Below, piece after piece: positions 38,616 through 46,842 of a stretch of DNA of 64,000 nucleotides (position 1 is its first letter; every line of letters begins with the position of its first letter). The stretch covers positions 620,001 to 684,000 of the forward strand of contig NZ_FNZR01000003.1 in assembly GCF_900109365.1 (NCBI RefSeq), written 5' to 3'. Position numbers and translations under genes: made by a program. Source of the DNA: Parapedobacter koreensis. GTDB lineage: Bacteria; Bacteroidota; Bacteroidia; Sphingobacteriales; Sphingobacteriaceae. The notes under the pieces were generated by a model. That model had not been told where the DNA came from. It saw only the letters and a program-made list of their open reading frames with translations, and made no database searches.

Positions 38616-39952
38616 GTCGTAGGGACAAAATCCAGAATGGCCGTACTCATGTCCTGTACCTCGGCATCGGCTAGTGCAGCCGCGACGATACTCGAACCGA
38701 TAGCCGATCGGTATCCGCCTGCACAATGCACGGCAATCGGCCGAACGGTGGAAATTAAGTGCGCTTGTCCACGAAGTTCAGGCAAGGGGATGTTGATGGA
38801 CGATTTAAAAATCGGATTGGTTTCCGCTTCATCACGGTTCCGGATATCCACGATGGTATAATCTTCCTGATGGTTTTTAAAATACTCAGCATCAAACGGA
38901 ACCGTCTGTATCGGCCCTCCAGCGATTACAAATTGGCCTTTCACTTGCTGCTCGTAGCCAATTTTGGCTGCCTTTTCAAGGAGTGTCCGTAGTTGCCTGA
39001 TATCCTCAGCAAATAGATAGAACGATTCACCGGGATGAACGACCGTCCCCAGCCACGTTTCAAACCGCAGCCCGTCAGGTATATTGATGCTGCCGGGTAA
39101 ATGCCCTGCTCTGAATTGTATCTGTGGCCTGCCATCAATGATAAGGGTACCTATGCTTATTTCAGCTAAATCATGGAGTAGGGGAATTGCATCGATACTT
39201 GCTTGGAATGCGCTTGCACCCTTCTTATTGAGCAATACATCAAATTCAAAATAACTGGGAATAAACGGCTGTCTTTCGATGGCTAACGCTACAAACTCGT
39301 CCTCACTCATCGGCTGCAAAGCGTAATTGTCATGAAGTTCTTTTCCAATGGTACTATAACGGTCACTTCCCATGTTTTTTCCGCAAAGTGATCCCGGACC
39401 ATGGGCAGGATAGACCAAGACATGTGCGGGAAGTGTCACCAGTTTCTCGCGTAAGGAATGATACAGTTGCTTAGCTAATGCGATGGCTTTAGTGGTAATG
39501 TTTCCTACATTCTCCCTTAAATCGGGTCGGCCCACATCCCCGACGAAAAGTGTGTCGCCGGTAAATACCGCATAAGGATTGCCATGAACATCCAACAATA
39601 AAATGCAGATGCTATCGGGTGAATGCCCGGGTGTATTGATGGCGCTTAGCGTATATTCACCCAAGGCAATCTCGTCGCCATCGTCGAATGGCACGTGGGG
39701 GTATTCGGCACCCACTAACTTACTGGCATAGATGGTTGCTCCAGTAAGCCGATGCAATTCCAAGTGCGAGCTGGCAAAATCGGCATGGGGGTGCGTTTCA
39801 ATGACAACAGTAATTGCCACATGGTGTTGTGCTGCATAATCCAAATAAGGCTGTGGATCACGTGCCGGATCTATTACAGCCATCTGGCCATCGCTGACGA
39901 TGGCGTAAGAGGCATGGGACAACCCGTTGTCGTAAAACTGATGTACATGCAT
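38612..39952 (-). CDS. Metallo-beta-lactamase fold persulfide dioxygenase-rhodanese (CstB-like)
   Basis: A 446-residue fusion. The N-terminal metallo-beta-lactamase domain (about 1-250) has ETHPHADFASSHLEL (His54, His56, Asp58), NTPGHSPDS and FTGDTLFVGDVGRPD. Two rhodanese-like domains follow: the first (about 255-345) lacks a clear catalytic cysteine, and the second ends with the active loop VHCAGGYRS (Cys410). This order is that of CstB, which oxidises persulfides and passes sulfur on, yielding thiosulfate. ATG 39952 is used; an upstream TTG is not. It is overlapped by the small rhodanese gene. Confidence 0.85.
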   Translation of the reverse strand: MHVHQFYDNGLSHASYAIVSDGQMAVIDPARDPQPYLDYAAQHHVAITVVIETHPHADFASSHLELHRLTGATIYASKLVGAEYPHVPFDDGDEIALGEYTLSAINTPGHSPDSICILLLDVHGNPYAVFTGDTLFVGDVGRPDLRENVGNITTKAIALAKQLYHSLREKLVTLPAHVLVYPAHGPGSLCGKNMGSDRYSTIGKELHDNYALQPMSEDEFVALAIERQPFIPSYFEFDVLLNKKGASAFQASIDAIPLLHDLAEISIGTLIIDGRPQIQFRAGHLPGSINIPDGLRFETWLGTVVHPGESFYLFAEDIRQLRTLLEKAAKIGYEQQVKGQFVIAGGPIQTVPFDAEYFKNHQEDYTIVDIRNRDEAETNPIFKSSINIPLPELRGQAHLISTVRPIAVHCAGGYRSAIGSSIVAAALADAEVQDMSTAILDFVPTT

Positions 39953-40021
39953 AGGGCATAAATTTGGACACAAAGATAGGGAAAATGTTTTGGCCGGAAA
40001 TTAATTCGTACTTTGGCCTTC

Positions 40022-40903
40022 ATGCGGACAGACTATTTGATTTGTGCATTGGTATTGGCCAGTATGCTGGTTAATTGCGCATTTGGGCAAAGTGAAACGG
40101 CATTTGGCGAACGGCAAGCTGTTGGTAAAATCACAAATGGCAGCATCAATGAGGCATCTGGGTTAGTTGCTTCCGGAGAAAACCCAAGGTATTTTTGGAC
40201 ACATAATGACAGCGGCGATAAAGCACGAATATTTCTCATCGATGATTCGGCTAACCATAAAAAGACCTACTACCTACAAGGGATTGTAGCCCATGATTGG
40301 GAAGATATCGGGATGATGGAGCGACAGGGGACACATTATTTGATAGTTGGAGATATTGGCGACAACGGGGCGAAACGTCGTTCCATAACCATACATGTTT
40401 TTGAGGAACCCAAGCTAGTTGATCATTCGCCAACGGTGGATACAATTCCCAAGAATAAGATAGCCTCTTTTACATTGAAATACGAAGATGGTCCGCGAGA
40501 TGCCGAATCGCTGTTTTTCGATCCCCTGGATGGACGGCTTTATCTTATTAGCAAGCGGGAACCAGCCGTGGGGGTGTATTGGACAGATCTGCCGGATGTT
40601 CCCAGAGACACCTTAATCCTTCGGAAAACGGCGAGCTTGCCACTTACGTTCATTACCGCAGCGGATATCAGTGTGGATGGTAGGGAATTGTTGATGAAAA
40701 ATTTGCTGGGTGTGTTTTATTGGACGCGAAGACCTGGCGAATCCGTGCCGCAGATGCTGAGCAGGCCCGGAATAAGGTTGCCTTACCTCCCGGAGCCGCA
40801 GGGGGAGGCGATTGCCTTTTCCCGTGATGGGAAAAGTTATTACACATTGAGTGAAAAAGCCTTCGGCATGGACGTAATTTTATATTTTTACAAACGATTA
40901 TAA
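40022..40903 (+). CDS. Secreted hypothetical protein, beta-propeller-like
   Basis: A 293-residue protein starting at ATG 40022 with a signal peptide (LICALVLASMLVNCAFGQ). The mature part has repeated beta-rich phrases such as GSINEASGLVASGENPRYFWTHNDSGD, HYLIVGDIGDN and RDAESLFFDPLDGRLYLISKRE. These suggest a propeller of the kind found in many secreted Bacteroidota proteins. No enzyme motif is recognised. The hydrolase gene follows 28 bases later on the same strand, perhaps cotranscribed. Confidence 0.7.
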   Translation: MRTDYLICALVLASMLVNCAFGQSETAFGERQAVGKITNGSINEASGLVASGENPRYFWTHNDSGDKARIFLIDDSANHKKTYYLQGIVAHDWEDIGMMERQGTHYLIVGDIGDNGAKRRSITIHVFEEPKLVDHSPTVDTIPKNKIASFTLKYEDGPRDAESLFFDPLDGRLYLISKREPAVGVYWTDLPDVPRDTLILRKTASLPLTFITAADISVDGRELLMKNLLGVFYWTRRPGESVPQMLSRPGIRLPYLPEPQGEAIAFSRDGKSYYTLSEKAFGMDVILYFYKRL

Positions 40904-40931
40904 CACACGGGTTATACCAACATTATTCGAT

Positions 40932-41753
40932 ATGCAAACAAAAGTTTCCTTGTTCATTGCAATGCTCATGTTGGGCATCACAAACGCCCATGCCGCTAAA
41001 GTAGATACCGTATCCGTACCCAGTAAGGTCATGGATAAAACGATTAAGGCTGTGATTATTACACCGGATGGGTATACCATTAAAGACACATTGCCGGTGG
41101 TGTATGTATTGCATGGTTATGGCGGCAACTATTCCGATTGGGTAAACAATGTCCCGGAATTAAAAAATACCGTCGACCTTCATCGCTTTATCATCGTATG
41201 CCCGGATGGTGGCTTCAGCAGTTGGTATTGGGATAGCCCGGTAGATCAATCGTTTCGATATGAAACCTTCGTGTCCAACGAATTGGTTGCATGGGTGGAT
41301 GCCCAATATCATACCATCAGAAGTCCGAAAGGCCGTGCCATCACCGGCTTAAGCATGGGGGGACACGGCGCGCTTTATTTAGCTATGAGGCATTTGGACG
41401 TTTACGGTGCCGCCGGCAGTACGGCCGGTGGGGTAGATATCCGGCCTTTTCCGCTCAATTGGGATATGGCCAAACGATTGGGAAGCTATGCCCAATACCC
41501 AGACCGCTGGGAAGAATATACGGTCATTAATATGACACATCGCCTTACCCCGAATGCTTTGGCATTAATAATTGATTGTGGAACAGAGGATTTCTTCTAT
41601 GGTGTAAACGAACGCTTGCATCGGAAATTGTTGGACAGGAACATTCCGCATATGTATATCACGGGACCGGGGGCGCATAACTGGGCCTATTGGAAACAGT
41701 CGATAGGGTATCAATTGTTGTATTTCACTCGATTTTTTACGACCACTAAATAA
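40932..41753 (+). CDS. Secreted esterase (S-formylglutathione hydrolase/EstD-like)
   Basis: A 273-residue exported alpha/beta hydrolase. After a signal peptide (KVSLFIAMLMLGITNAHA), the oxyanion region is VVYVLHGYGGNYSDW, the nucleophile elbow GLSMGGHGALYLAMR carries Ser, and the histidine region is GPGAHNWAYWKQ. The family includes feruloyl and acetyl esterases and formylglutathione hydrolases; the signal peptide argues for an extracytoplasmic ester-cleaving role, substrate unknown. Confidence 0.85.
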   Translation: MQTKVSLFIAMLMLGITNAHAAKVDTVSVPSKVMDKTIKAVIITPDGYTIKDTLPVVYVLHGYGGNYSDWVNNVPELKNTVDLHRFIIVCPDGGFSSWYWDSPVDQSFRYETFVSNELVAWVDAQYHTIRSPKGRAITGLSMGGHGALYLAMRHLDVYGAAGSTAGGVDIRPFPLNWDMAKRLGSYAQYPDRWEEYTVINMTHRLTPNALALIIDCGTEDFFYGVNERLHRKLLDRNIPHMYITGPGAHNWAYWKQSIGYQLLYFTRFFTTTK

Positions 41754-41890
41754 GTATTGTATTTATTTGATTTTCAATTAATTGTGTTGTTTTTGTAAAA
41801 AAATATGACTTTTTTGAATAAATTAGTTGGAAATGTCACCTAATTTTCCATATTTTTATTGCGCAAACCGACTAATTATAAACTTAAAAG

Positions 41891-41926
41891 GTCCTGATTG
41901 TTGAGCAATCGGGACTTTTATTTTTT
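41891..41926 (+). terminator. Intrinsic terminator after the esterase gene
   Basis: GTCCTGATTG (41891-41900) pairs with CAATCGGGAC (41906-41915) with one T-G pair around a 5-base loop. It is followed by TTTTATTTTTT. It ends the two-gene secreted-protein unit. Confidence 0.8.
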
Positions 41927-41972
41927 ATACACGACCCTAACGGGTGAGTGGCCCGTTAGGCAATAATGGCGA

Positions 41973-42272
41973 TCAGGTGTTTCGGTTACCGGATAATTCT
42001 TGTTGCAACCTTAGTTGGTCGACATTATGTTTTGCGGCAAAGGTCTCGGCTTTCTCCGCGAAACCACTCAACAGTTCGGTAATGGCATCCGAATTTTCGG
42101 CTGTGCGCTGATAGATATCAGGCAATACATTTTCCAGCCGACTGTCTCCCAGTTCAATATTGTCTACTTCCACCTTGCCTATTTTTTCCAATACCGCCTG
42201 TTGGCTCCGCTTTAAATCTTCCAGCTCTCGGACGATTTTCTCCATCAATTCGAATTTTTTCAATGTGTCCAT
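41973..42272 (-). CDS. Small coiled-coil hypothetical protein
   Basis: A 99-residue hydrophilic protein of predominantly helical, heptad-like character (KFELMEKIVRELEDLKRSQQAVLEKIG, then DQLRLQQELSG). No membrane segment or known domain is seen. It is divergent from the TPR gene at 42411, and the space between them holds repeated TTAGTTA motifs. Confidence 0.6.
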   Translation of the reverse strand: MDTLKKFELMEKIVRELEDLKRSQQAVLEKIGKVEVDNIELGDSRLENVLPDIYQRTAENSDAITELLSGFAEKAETFAAKHNVDQLRLQQELSGNRNT

Positions 42273-42324
42273 AATATGCCTTTTATTTTAATGAAAACAG
42301 GAAAAAGCAAAAAAGGTTTTGTTT

Positions 42325-42362
42325 TAACTAACACATTAGTTATATTGCGAATACTTTAGTTA
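42325..42362. promoter_or_regulatory. Candidate operator: three TTAGTTA motifs
   Basis: TAACTAA (42325-42331) and TTAGTTA (42336-42342) form a perfect dyad with a CACA centre. A further TTAGTTA occurs at 42356-42362, exactly 20 bases (two helical turns) after the second. The site lies between the coiled-coil gene and the TPR gene. Confidence 0.5.
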
Positions 42363-42410
42363 TTAATGCGTCGTTTGACAGGATTTGCTTAACAACAAAC
42401 GTATTCGATT

Positions 42411-43580
42411 ATGAAAGACATCACTTATGTTACCATTGGACTTTGCACTTGGCTGTCGGCCGTAGTAGGGATAGCCCAAAGTCAGGAGTTGGATAATGGC
42501 CGATTAGTTGAGCTTTATCAGAACCAGCAGTATCATGAGGCCGCCGAGTACCTCCGGAGTTTTTATCCAGACACCATAGCCGAACCTACAATACTGAGCC
42601 GCCTGGGCTACAGTTACCGCATGGCGGGTGACTACGGCAAGGCCACATTATATTATATGCGCCTGTATGACCAGGACAGCTCGAACGTTTCCACACTGTT
42701 GAATTTGGCTGCTATCAACATCCAACGGGGTCAATATCCGGCTGCAATAAACTATTACCAGCGTATCGTTGCGATAGATAGCAACCGCGCGGATGTATAC
42801 GATGCCCTTTCTGGACTGATGCGAAGGCGTGGGGATTTGGAAATAGCGTATGGGTATCTGAAAAGGGCAAACCACATACAACCAACAAATAGCGATATTG
42901 CTTATGACTTTGCCCGACTGTGTATGGATCTGGAGCGCTACACCGAGGCGGACACCGTTTTGCAACTAGCATTGGCTGCTGATCCCCAGCATGGCATGCT
43001 GTTGCTCGGAAAATTGCAAGTAGCTGATAAACTGAAACAATATCCGGAGATGGTGGCGTTGGGGGAGCGCCTGGTGGAATTGGCCGATGAAAGCCAGCAG
43101 GTACTGGCCTTGCTGGCCAAGGGGTATTTCCATACGGACGATTTTATTAAATGCGAGCAAACTTACGAACGGCTGCTGGAACTTCATGGTCGGATGGGCG
43201 AGATTGATTATTACTACCTTGCCATGGCTTATAAGGCAACGAAGCAATATGAGGAAGCGCTGGAATCTATGGACAAGGTGCTGGAATTAGCGATTTCGCC
43301 CAACACTGCCTTTTATTATGGGCGCAAGGCCGATTTGCATGACTTGGCCAACCAACCGTCGGCCTCGGCTTCAAATTACCTGCGCAGTTTCCAATTTGAA
43401 GTGATACCCATGCACTATTACAGCCTTGCCGTGTTGTATGATCGCAAGCTCAGCGATACACGCAATGCCCTGCGGTATTACCGTCTATACCTCAAACAGA
43501 ATCCTCCCCGGGAAGAAAGTCGGTATGTAGACTATGTAACGCAACGGATTGAAGAATTAGTACAGAAAAATACACGATAG
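42411..43580 (+). CDS. Exported tetratricopeptide-repeat protein
   Basis: A 389-residue protein with an N-terminal signal-like segment (MKDITYVTIGLCTWLSAVVGIAQSQ) and about eight TPR units across residues 30-370. Examples are SRLGYSYRMAGDYGKATLYYMRLY and NLAAINIQRGQYPAAINYYQRIVAID. It is probably periplasmic and serves as a scaffold. It stands immediately upstream of the molybdenum operon, but a separate promoter follows it. Confidence 0.85.
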   Translation: MKDITYVTIGLCTWLSAVVGIAQSQELDNGRLVELYQNQQYHEAAEYLRSFYPDTIAEPTILSRLGYSYRMAGDYGKATLYYMRLYDQDSSNVSTLLNLAAINIQRGQYPAAINYYQRIVAIDSNRADVYDALSGLMRRRGDLEIAYGYLKRANHIQPTNSDIAYDFARLCMDLERYTEADTVLQLALAADPQHGMLLLGKLQVADKLKQYPEMVALGERLVELADESQQVLALLAKGYFHTDDFIKCEQTYERLLELHGRMGEIDYYYLAMAYKATKQYEEALESMDKVLELAISPNTAFYYGRKADLHDLANQPSASASNYLRSFQFEVIPMHYYSLAVLYDRKLSDTRNALRYYRLYLKQNPPREESRYVDYVTQRIEELVQKNTR

Positions 43581-43670
43581 CCCTATGTTAAAAGCAATTA
43601 AACAACTTACCGCCAATCAAGGCAATGCAGGTTGAGGCGCAATCCCAAGCGTAACAATAAAGTCACCGGT

Positions 43671-43701
43671 TTGCATAAATTCTCCGTTACTGTTATATTT
43701 G
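43671..43701 (+). promoter_or_regulatory. Promoter of the molybdenum-cofactor operon
   Basis: TTG at 43671-43673 and TATATTTG at 43694-43701 (20-base spacing) match the Bacteroidota promoter. The first gene of the operon starts at 43749, leaving a leader of about 45 bases. No other promoter-like element of this quality was noticed before 57 kb. Confidence 0.6.
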
Positions 43702-43748
43702 ATACCATGTATCAATAGGGAAAAGGTCTCACGTTTAAACTCCTGATT

Positions 43749-44195
43749 ATGAAACTTCACATAAATGGCCATGTTTATGACATTGATGTGCCGGAGACTA
43801 CCAGTTTATTGGACACACTGCGGATTTACCTGAAACTCACGGGCAGCAAATATGGTTGTGGGGAAGGTGTCTGCGGTGCCTGCCGGGTGCTCGTTGATGG
43901 GCATGCCACACCATCGTGTATCACACCGGTCGCCAGTGTGCAGCATAAGGAAGTGGTTACCATTGAAGGGTTGGCGAAAGACGGTCGGCTTCATCCCATA
44001 CAACAGGCGTTTTTGGACGAAGACGCCTTTCAATGTGCTTATTGTACATCGGGCATGGTCATTTCTGCGGTTGCACTGAAAAATAGAAACCCAAGACCAA
44101 GTCGGCAAGAAATTATTGACGCCATGCAAGTCAATATCTGCCGATGCTGTGCCTACCCGCGTATCATGAAAGCGATAAGTAACGCACAATCTTAA
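43749..44195 (+). CDS. (2Fe-2S)-binding subunit of a molybdenum hydroxylase
   Basis: A 148-residue protein carrying two [2Fe-2S] clusters. The plant-ferredoxin type is bound by YGCGEGVCGACRVLVDG plus a later cysteine (TPSC). The second has AFQCAYCTSG and NICRCCAYPR. It matches the CoxS/XdhC-A/IorA family small subunit and passes electrons from the Mo site. It begins the operon and its Mo partner follows 12 bases downstream. No FAD subunit is present. Confidence 0.94.
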   Translation: MKLHINGHVYDIDVPETTSLLDTLRIYLKLTGSKYGCGEGVCGACRVLVDGHATPSCITPVASVQHKEVVTIEGLAKDGRLHPIQQAFLDEDAFQCAYCTSGMVISAVALKNRNPRPSRQEIIDAMQVNICRCCAYPRIMKAISNAQS

Positions 44196-44207
44196 TAAAA
44201 TAAGGCC

Positions 44208-46316
44208 ATGGACAAATCGACCACAGCAACATTGGAAAATACGGCTACCATCACCAGACGGAATTTTTTCAGGTTGCTTGGCGGTGGCGTCGCCGTTGTG
44301 GTGTCCCAGTCATGCATATACGGTTGGGCAGATTCGCCTGCTGTTGGAAAGGATTTGACGGTTGACGACGATTCGATCGCAGCTTGGATTCACATCCATG
44401 AAGACGGAAAAGTATCGGTATTTACCGGTAAAGTAGAGGTCGGACAGAATATCCGGACGTCGTTGGCGCAGGTGGTAGCCGAGGAGCTTTTCGTGTCCAT
44501 ACAGCGCATCACCATGATAATGGGAGATACATTGATGACCCCGTACGATGCGGGCACGTTTGGGAGCCGTAGCATACCTTATATGGGGCCGCAGTTGCGG
44601 AAGGCAGCGGCTTCTCTCCGAAAAGCATTGTTGGAGAAAGCTGCGAAGGCGTTAAAGGTGCCTGTGGAATCCCTTCGGACCGAAGCAGGGGAGATTGTCC
44701 ACGATGCGTCAAACAGCACGTTGCCATACGGTTCTCTTACCCGTGGTGAGAAGCTATTGCTTCCCATAGACGAAGAGGTGGCCCTAATCGCTGCCGATAG
44801 CTGGACGGTGGCCGGTACGTCGGTGCCTAAAGTAAACGGGCATGATTTCGTCACGGGCAAACACCAGTATACGTCGGACATGGCATTGCCCGATATGGTC
44901 TACGGAAAAATACTCCGTGCCCCGGCCTACGGAATGACGTTGGTTGCTGCCGATATCGAAAAAGCAAGGACTATTCCTGGTGTGACCGTTGTGGAAGCGG
45001 GCGATTTCATTGGCGTAGTCGCGCCCGATCCACAAATGGCAACCAATGCGCTGGCCGCGATATCGGTACAGTGGGATGCATCCCCGCAACCGTCGAAGGC
45101 GGATATTTTTTCCTACTTGAAGGAAAATGCCCAGCAGGGCAGGGAAGATGACGGTACACAGCGGGAGACCCGCCGCGTGTTTGATGCATCGGAAAACCGT
45201 TTGGAACACCGAGTGGAAGTCCAATATATCGCGCATGTCCCCTTGGAGCCGCGAGCGGCGGTTGCCCAATGGGATGGCAGCCAGCTGACCGTATGGACGG
45301 GCACTCAACGGCCTTTCGGTGTGCAAGAGGAACTCGCCGGGGCATTTTCCGTGGCTAAAGAACAGGTGCGGGTGATCATGCCCGATACAGGGTCGGCCTA
45401 TGGGGGCAAGCACAGCGGTGAAGCAGCTGTAGAGGCTGCGCGGCTGGCTAAAGCGGTAGGCAAAGCGGTGAAAGTCGTATGGACGCGCGAAGAAGAATTT
45501 AAGTGGGCGTACTTCCGGCCTGCAGGGCTTATTGAAGTCGCCGCAGCGTTGGATAGCGACGGTTCGATCGCCTCTTGGGAGTTTCATAATTACAATTCGG
45601 GCAATGCAGGTATCGACTTCCCTTACCGGGCGAGGACGAAGCACATCCAATATCATCCTTCCCGGACACCGCTGAAGCAGGGGTCGTACCGGGGGCTTGC
45701 TGCTACGGCTAACGTATTTGCCATCGAATGCATGATGGACGACTTAGCGAGGCAACTGCGGGTTGATCCCTTGGATTTCCGATTGCGCCAATTGACAGAC
45801 GAACGTATGCAGGCCGTATTGGAAACTGCGGCAGAGCGGTTTGGCTGGAAAGAAGCGAAGGCGGCCGGGCATGGATTCGGCATTGCCTGTGGTTTCGTAA
45901 AGAATTCCTATATCGCCACTTGCGCAGAAGTGGCCTATGACCGCTCGGATGAACAACTGCATGTAATCCGGTTGGTGGCTGCCTATGATTGCGGGGCAAT
46001 TGTCAACCCCAAACATTTAGAGAATCAGGTGCTTGGCGCCATTTTGCAAGGGCTTGGTGGCGCATTATTCGAAGAAATCGACTTCCGGGATGGCCGTATC
46101 TTGAATCCCACGTTATCCAGCTACCGGGTACCCCGCTTTTCTGATATTCCGCCACTGGACATTGTATTAATAGGTAGAAAAGATGTCCCTTCGGCTGGAG
46201 CCGGTGAAACGCCGATTGTAGGTACTGCTCCCGCTATACGTAATGCGATTGCTGATGCGACGGGTATCAAGTTGCATAAACTGCCCATGATTCCTCAAGG
46301 ATTAAAAAACAACTAA
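44208..46316 (+). CDS. Molybdopterin-binding subunit of a xanthine dehydrogenase-family enzyme
   Basis: A 702-residue Mo hydroxylase large subunit. A Tat-like signal (TRRNFFRLLGGGVAVVVSQSC) indicates export. The aldehyde oxidase/xanthine dehydrogenase a/b hammerhead domain (about 215-330, VNGHDFVTGKHQYTSDMALPDM) precedes the Mo-binding domain. The catalytic Glu lies in GAGETPIVGTAPAIRNAI near residue 675. It should hydroxylate an aldehyde or N-heterocycle with electrons passing to the adjacent 2Fe-2S subunit. The substrate is unknown. It precedes a second, distinct pair. Confidence 0.93.
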   Translation: MDKSTTATLENTATITRRNFFRLLGGGVAVVVSQSCIYGWADSPAVGKDLTVDDDSIAAWIHIHEDGKVSVFTGKVEVGQNIRTSLAQVVAEELFVSIQRITMIMGDTLMTPYDAGTFGSRSIPYMGPQLRKAAASLRKALLEKAAKALKVPVESLRTEAGEIVHDASNSTLPYGSLTRGEKLLLPIDEEVALIAADSWTVAGTSVPKVNGHDFVTGKHQYTSDMALPDMVYGKILRAPAYGMTLVAADIEKARTIPGVTVVEAGDFIGVVAPDPQMATNALAAISVQWDASPQPSKADIFSYLKENAQQGREDDGTQRETRRVFDASENRLEHRVEVQYIAHVPLEPRAAVAQWDGSQLTVWTGTQRPFGVQEELAGAFSVAKEQVRVIMPDTGSAYGGKHSGEAAVEAARLAKAVGKAVKVVWTREEEFKWAYFRPAGLIEVAAALDSDGSIASWEFHNYNSGNAGIDFPYRARTKHIQYHPSRTPLKQGSYRGLAATANVFAIECMMDDLARQLRVDPLDFRLRQLTDERMQAVLETAAERFGWKEAKAAGHGFGIACGFVKNSYIATCAEVAYDRSDEQLHVIRLVAAYDCGAIVNPKHLENQVLGAILQGLGGALFEEIDFRDGRILNPTLSSYRVPRFSDIPPLDIVLIGRKDVPSAGAGETPIVGTAPAIRNAIADATGIKLHKLPMIPQGLKNN

Positions 46317-46330
46317 CTAACTAAATAATT

Positions 46331-46786
46331 ATGGCAACATTAAAGCTAACCGTCAACAGAAAGGAATACGAGGTAGATGCTGACCCACAGATGCCGTTGC
46401 TGTGGGTACTTCGTGATTTCATTGGCCTCACGGGCACAAAGTTTGGATGCGGCATTGCCCAGTGCGGCGCATGTACTGTACATGTAGGAGACGCTGCGGT
46501 GCGGTCGTGCTCCATTCCGGTGGAAAGTGTCGTCAACCAGCCCATCACCACGATCGAAGGGCTTTCCGACGATGGCAGCCACCCCGTACAGCAGGCATGG
46601 GAGACGATCGATGTACCTCAATGCGGCTATTGCCAGGCGGGACAAATCATGACAGCTGTGGCACTCCTAAAACAAAATCCGAATCCAACGGATGAAGATA
46701 TCAATGCGTCCATGACCAACATTTGCCGTTGCGGTACATACAACCGCATCAAAAAAGCCATTAGGCTGGCTGCCGAAGAGGTTTAG
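46331..46786 (+). CDS. (2Fe-2S)-binding subunit, IorA-like (second pair)
   Basis: A 151-residue two-cluster ferredoxin-type subunit. It has [18 protein letters not shown] plus SC for the first cluster, and [22 protein letters not shown] with [11 protein letters not shown] for the second. It fits the alpha subunit of isoquinoline 1-oxidoreductase-type enzymes. It follows the first large subunit by 14 bases and precedes its own large subunit by 56 bases. Confidence 0.95.
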   Translation: MATLKLTVNRKEYEVDADPQMPLLWVLRDFIGLTGTKFGCGIAQCGACTVHVGDAAVRSCSIPVESVVNQPITTIEGLSDDGSHPVQQAWETIDVPQCGYCQAGQIMTAVALLKQNPNPTDEDINASMTNICRCGTYNRIKKAIRLAAEEV

Positions 46787-46842
46787 CGAGTAGGCTGATT
46801 GCCGTGCAATTAGTGGATTGACAATTTTAAAAAAGCAAAATA

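Noticed and set aside
39953-39973. TTG start seven codons upstream for the CstB-like protein
   Set aside because: The ATG at 39952 begins the conserved MHVHQFYD; the upstream residues are not family-like and lie near the -7 box at 39978-39971.
43584-43634. 16-codon ORF starting MLKAIKQLT after the TPR gene
   Set aside because: Too short, without its own promoter or conserved features that I can see.
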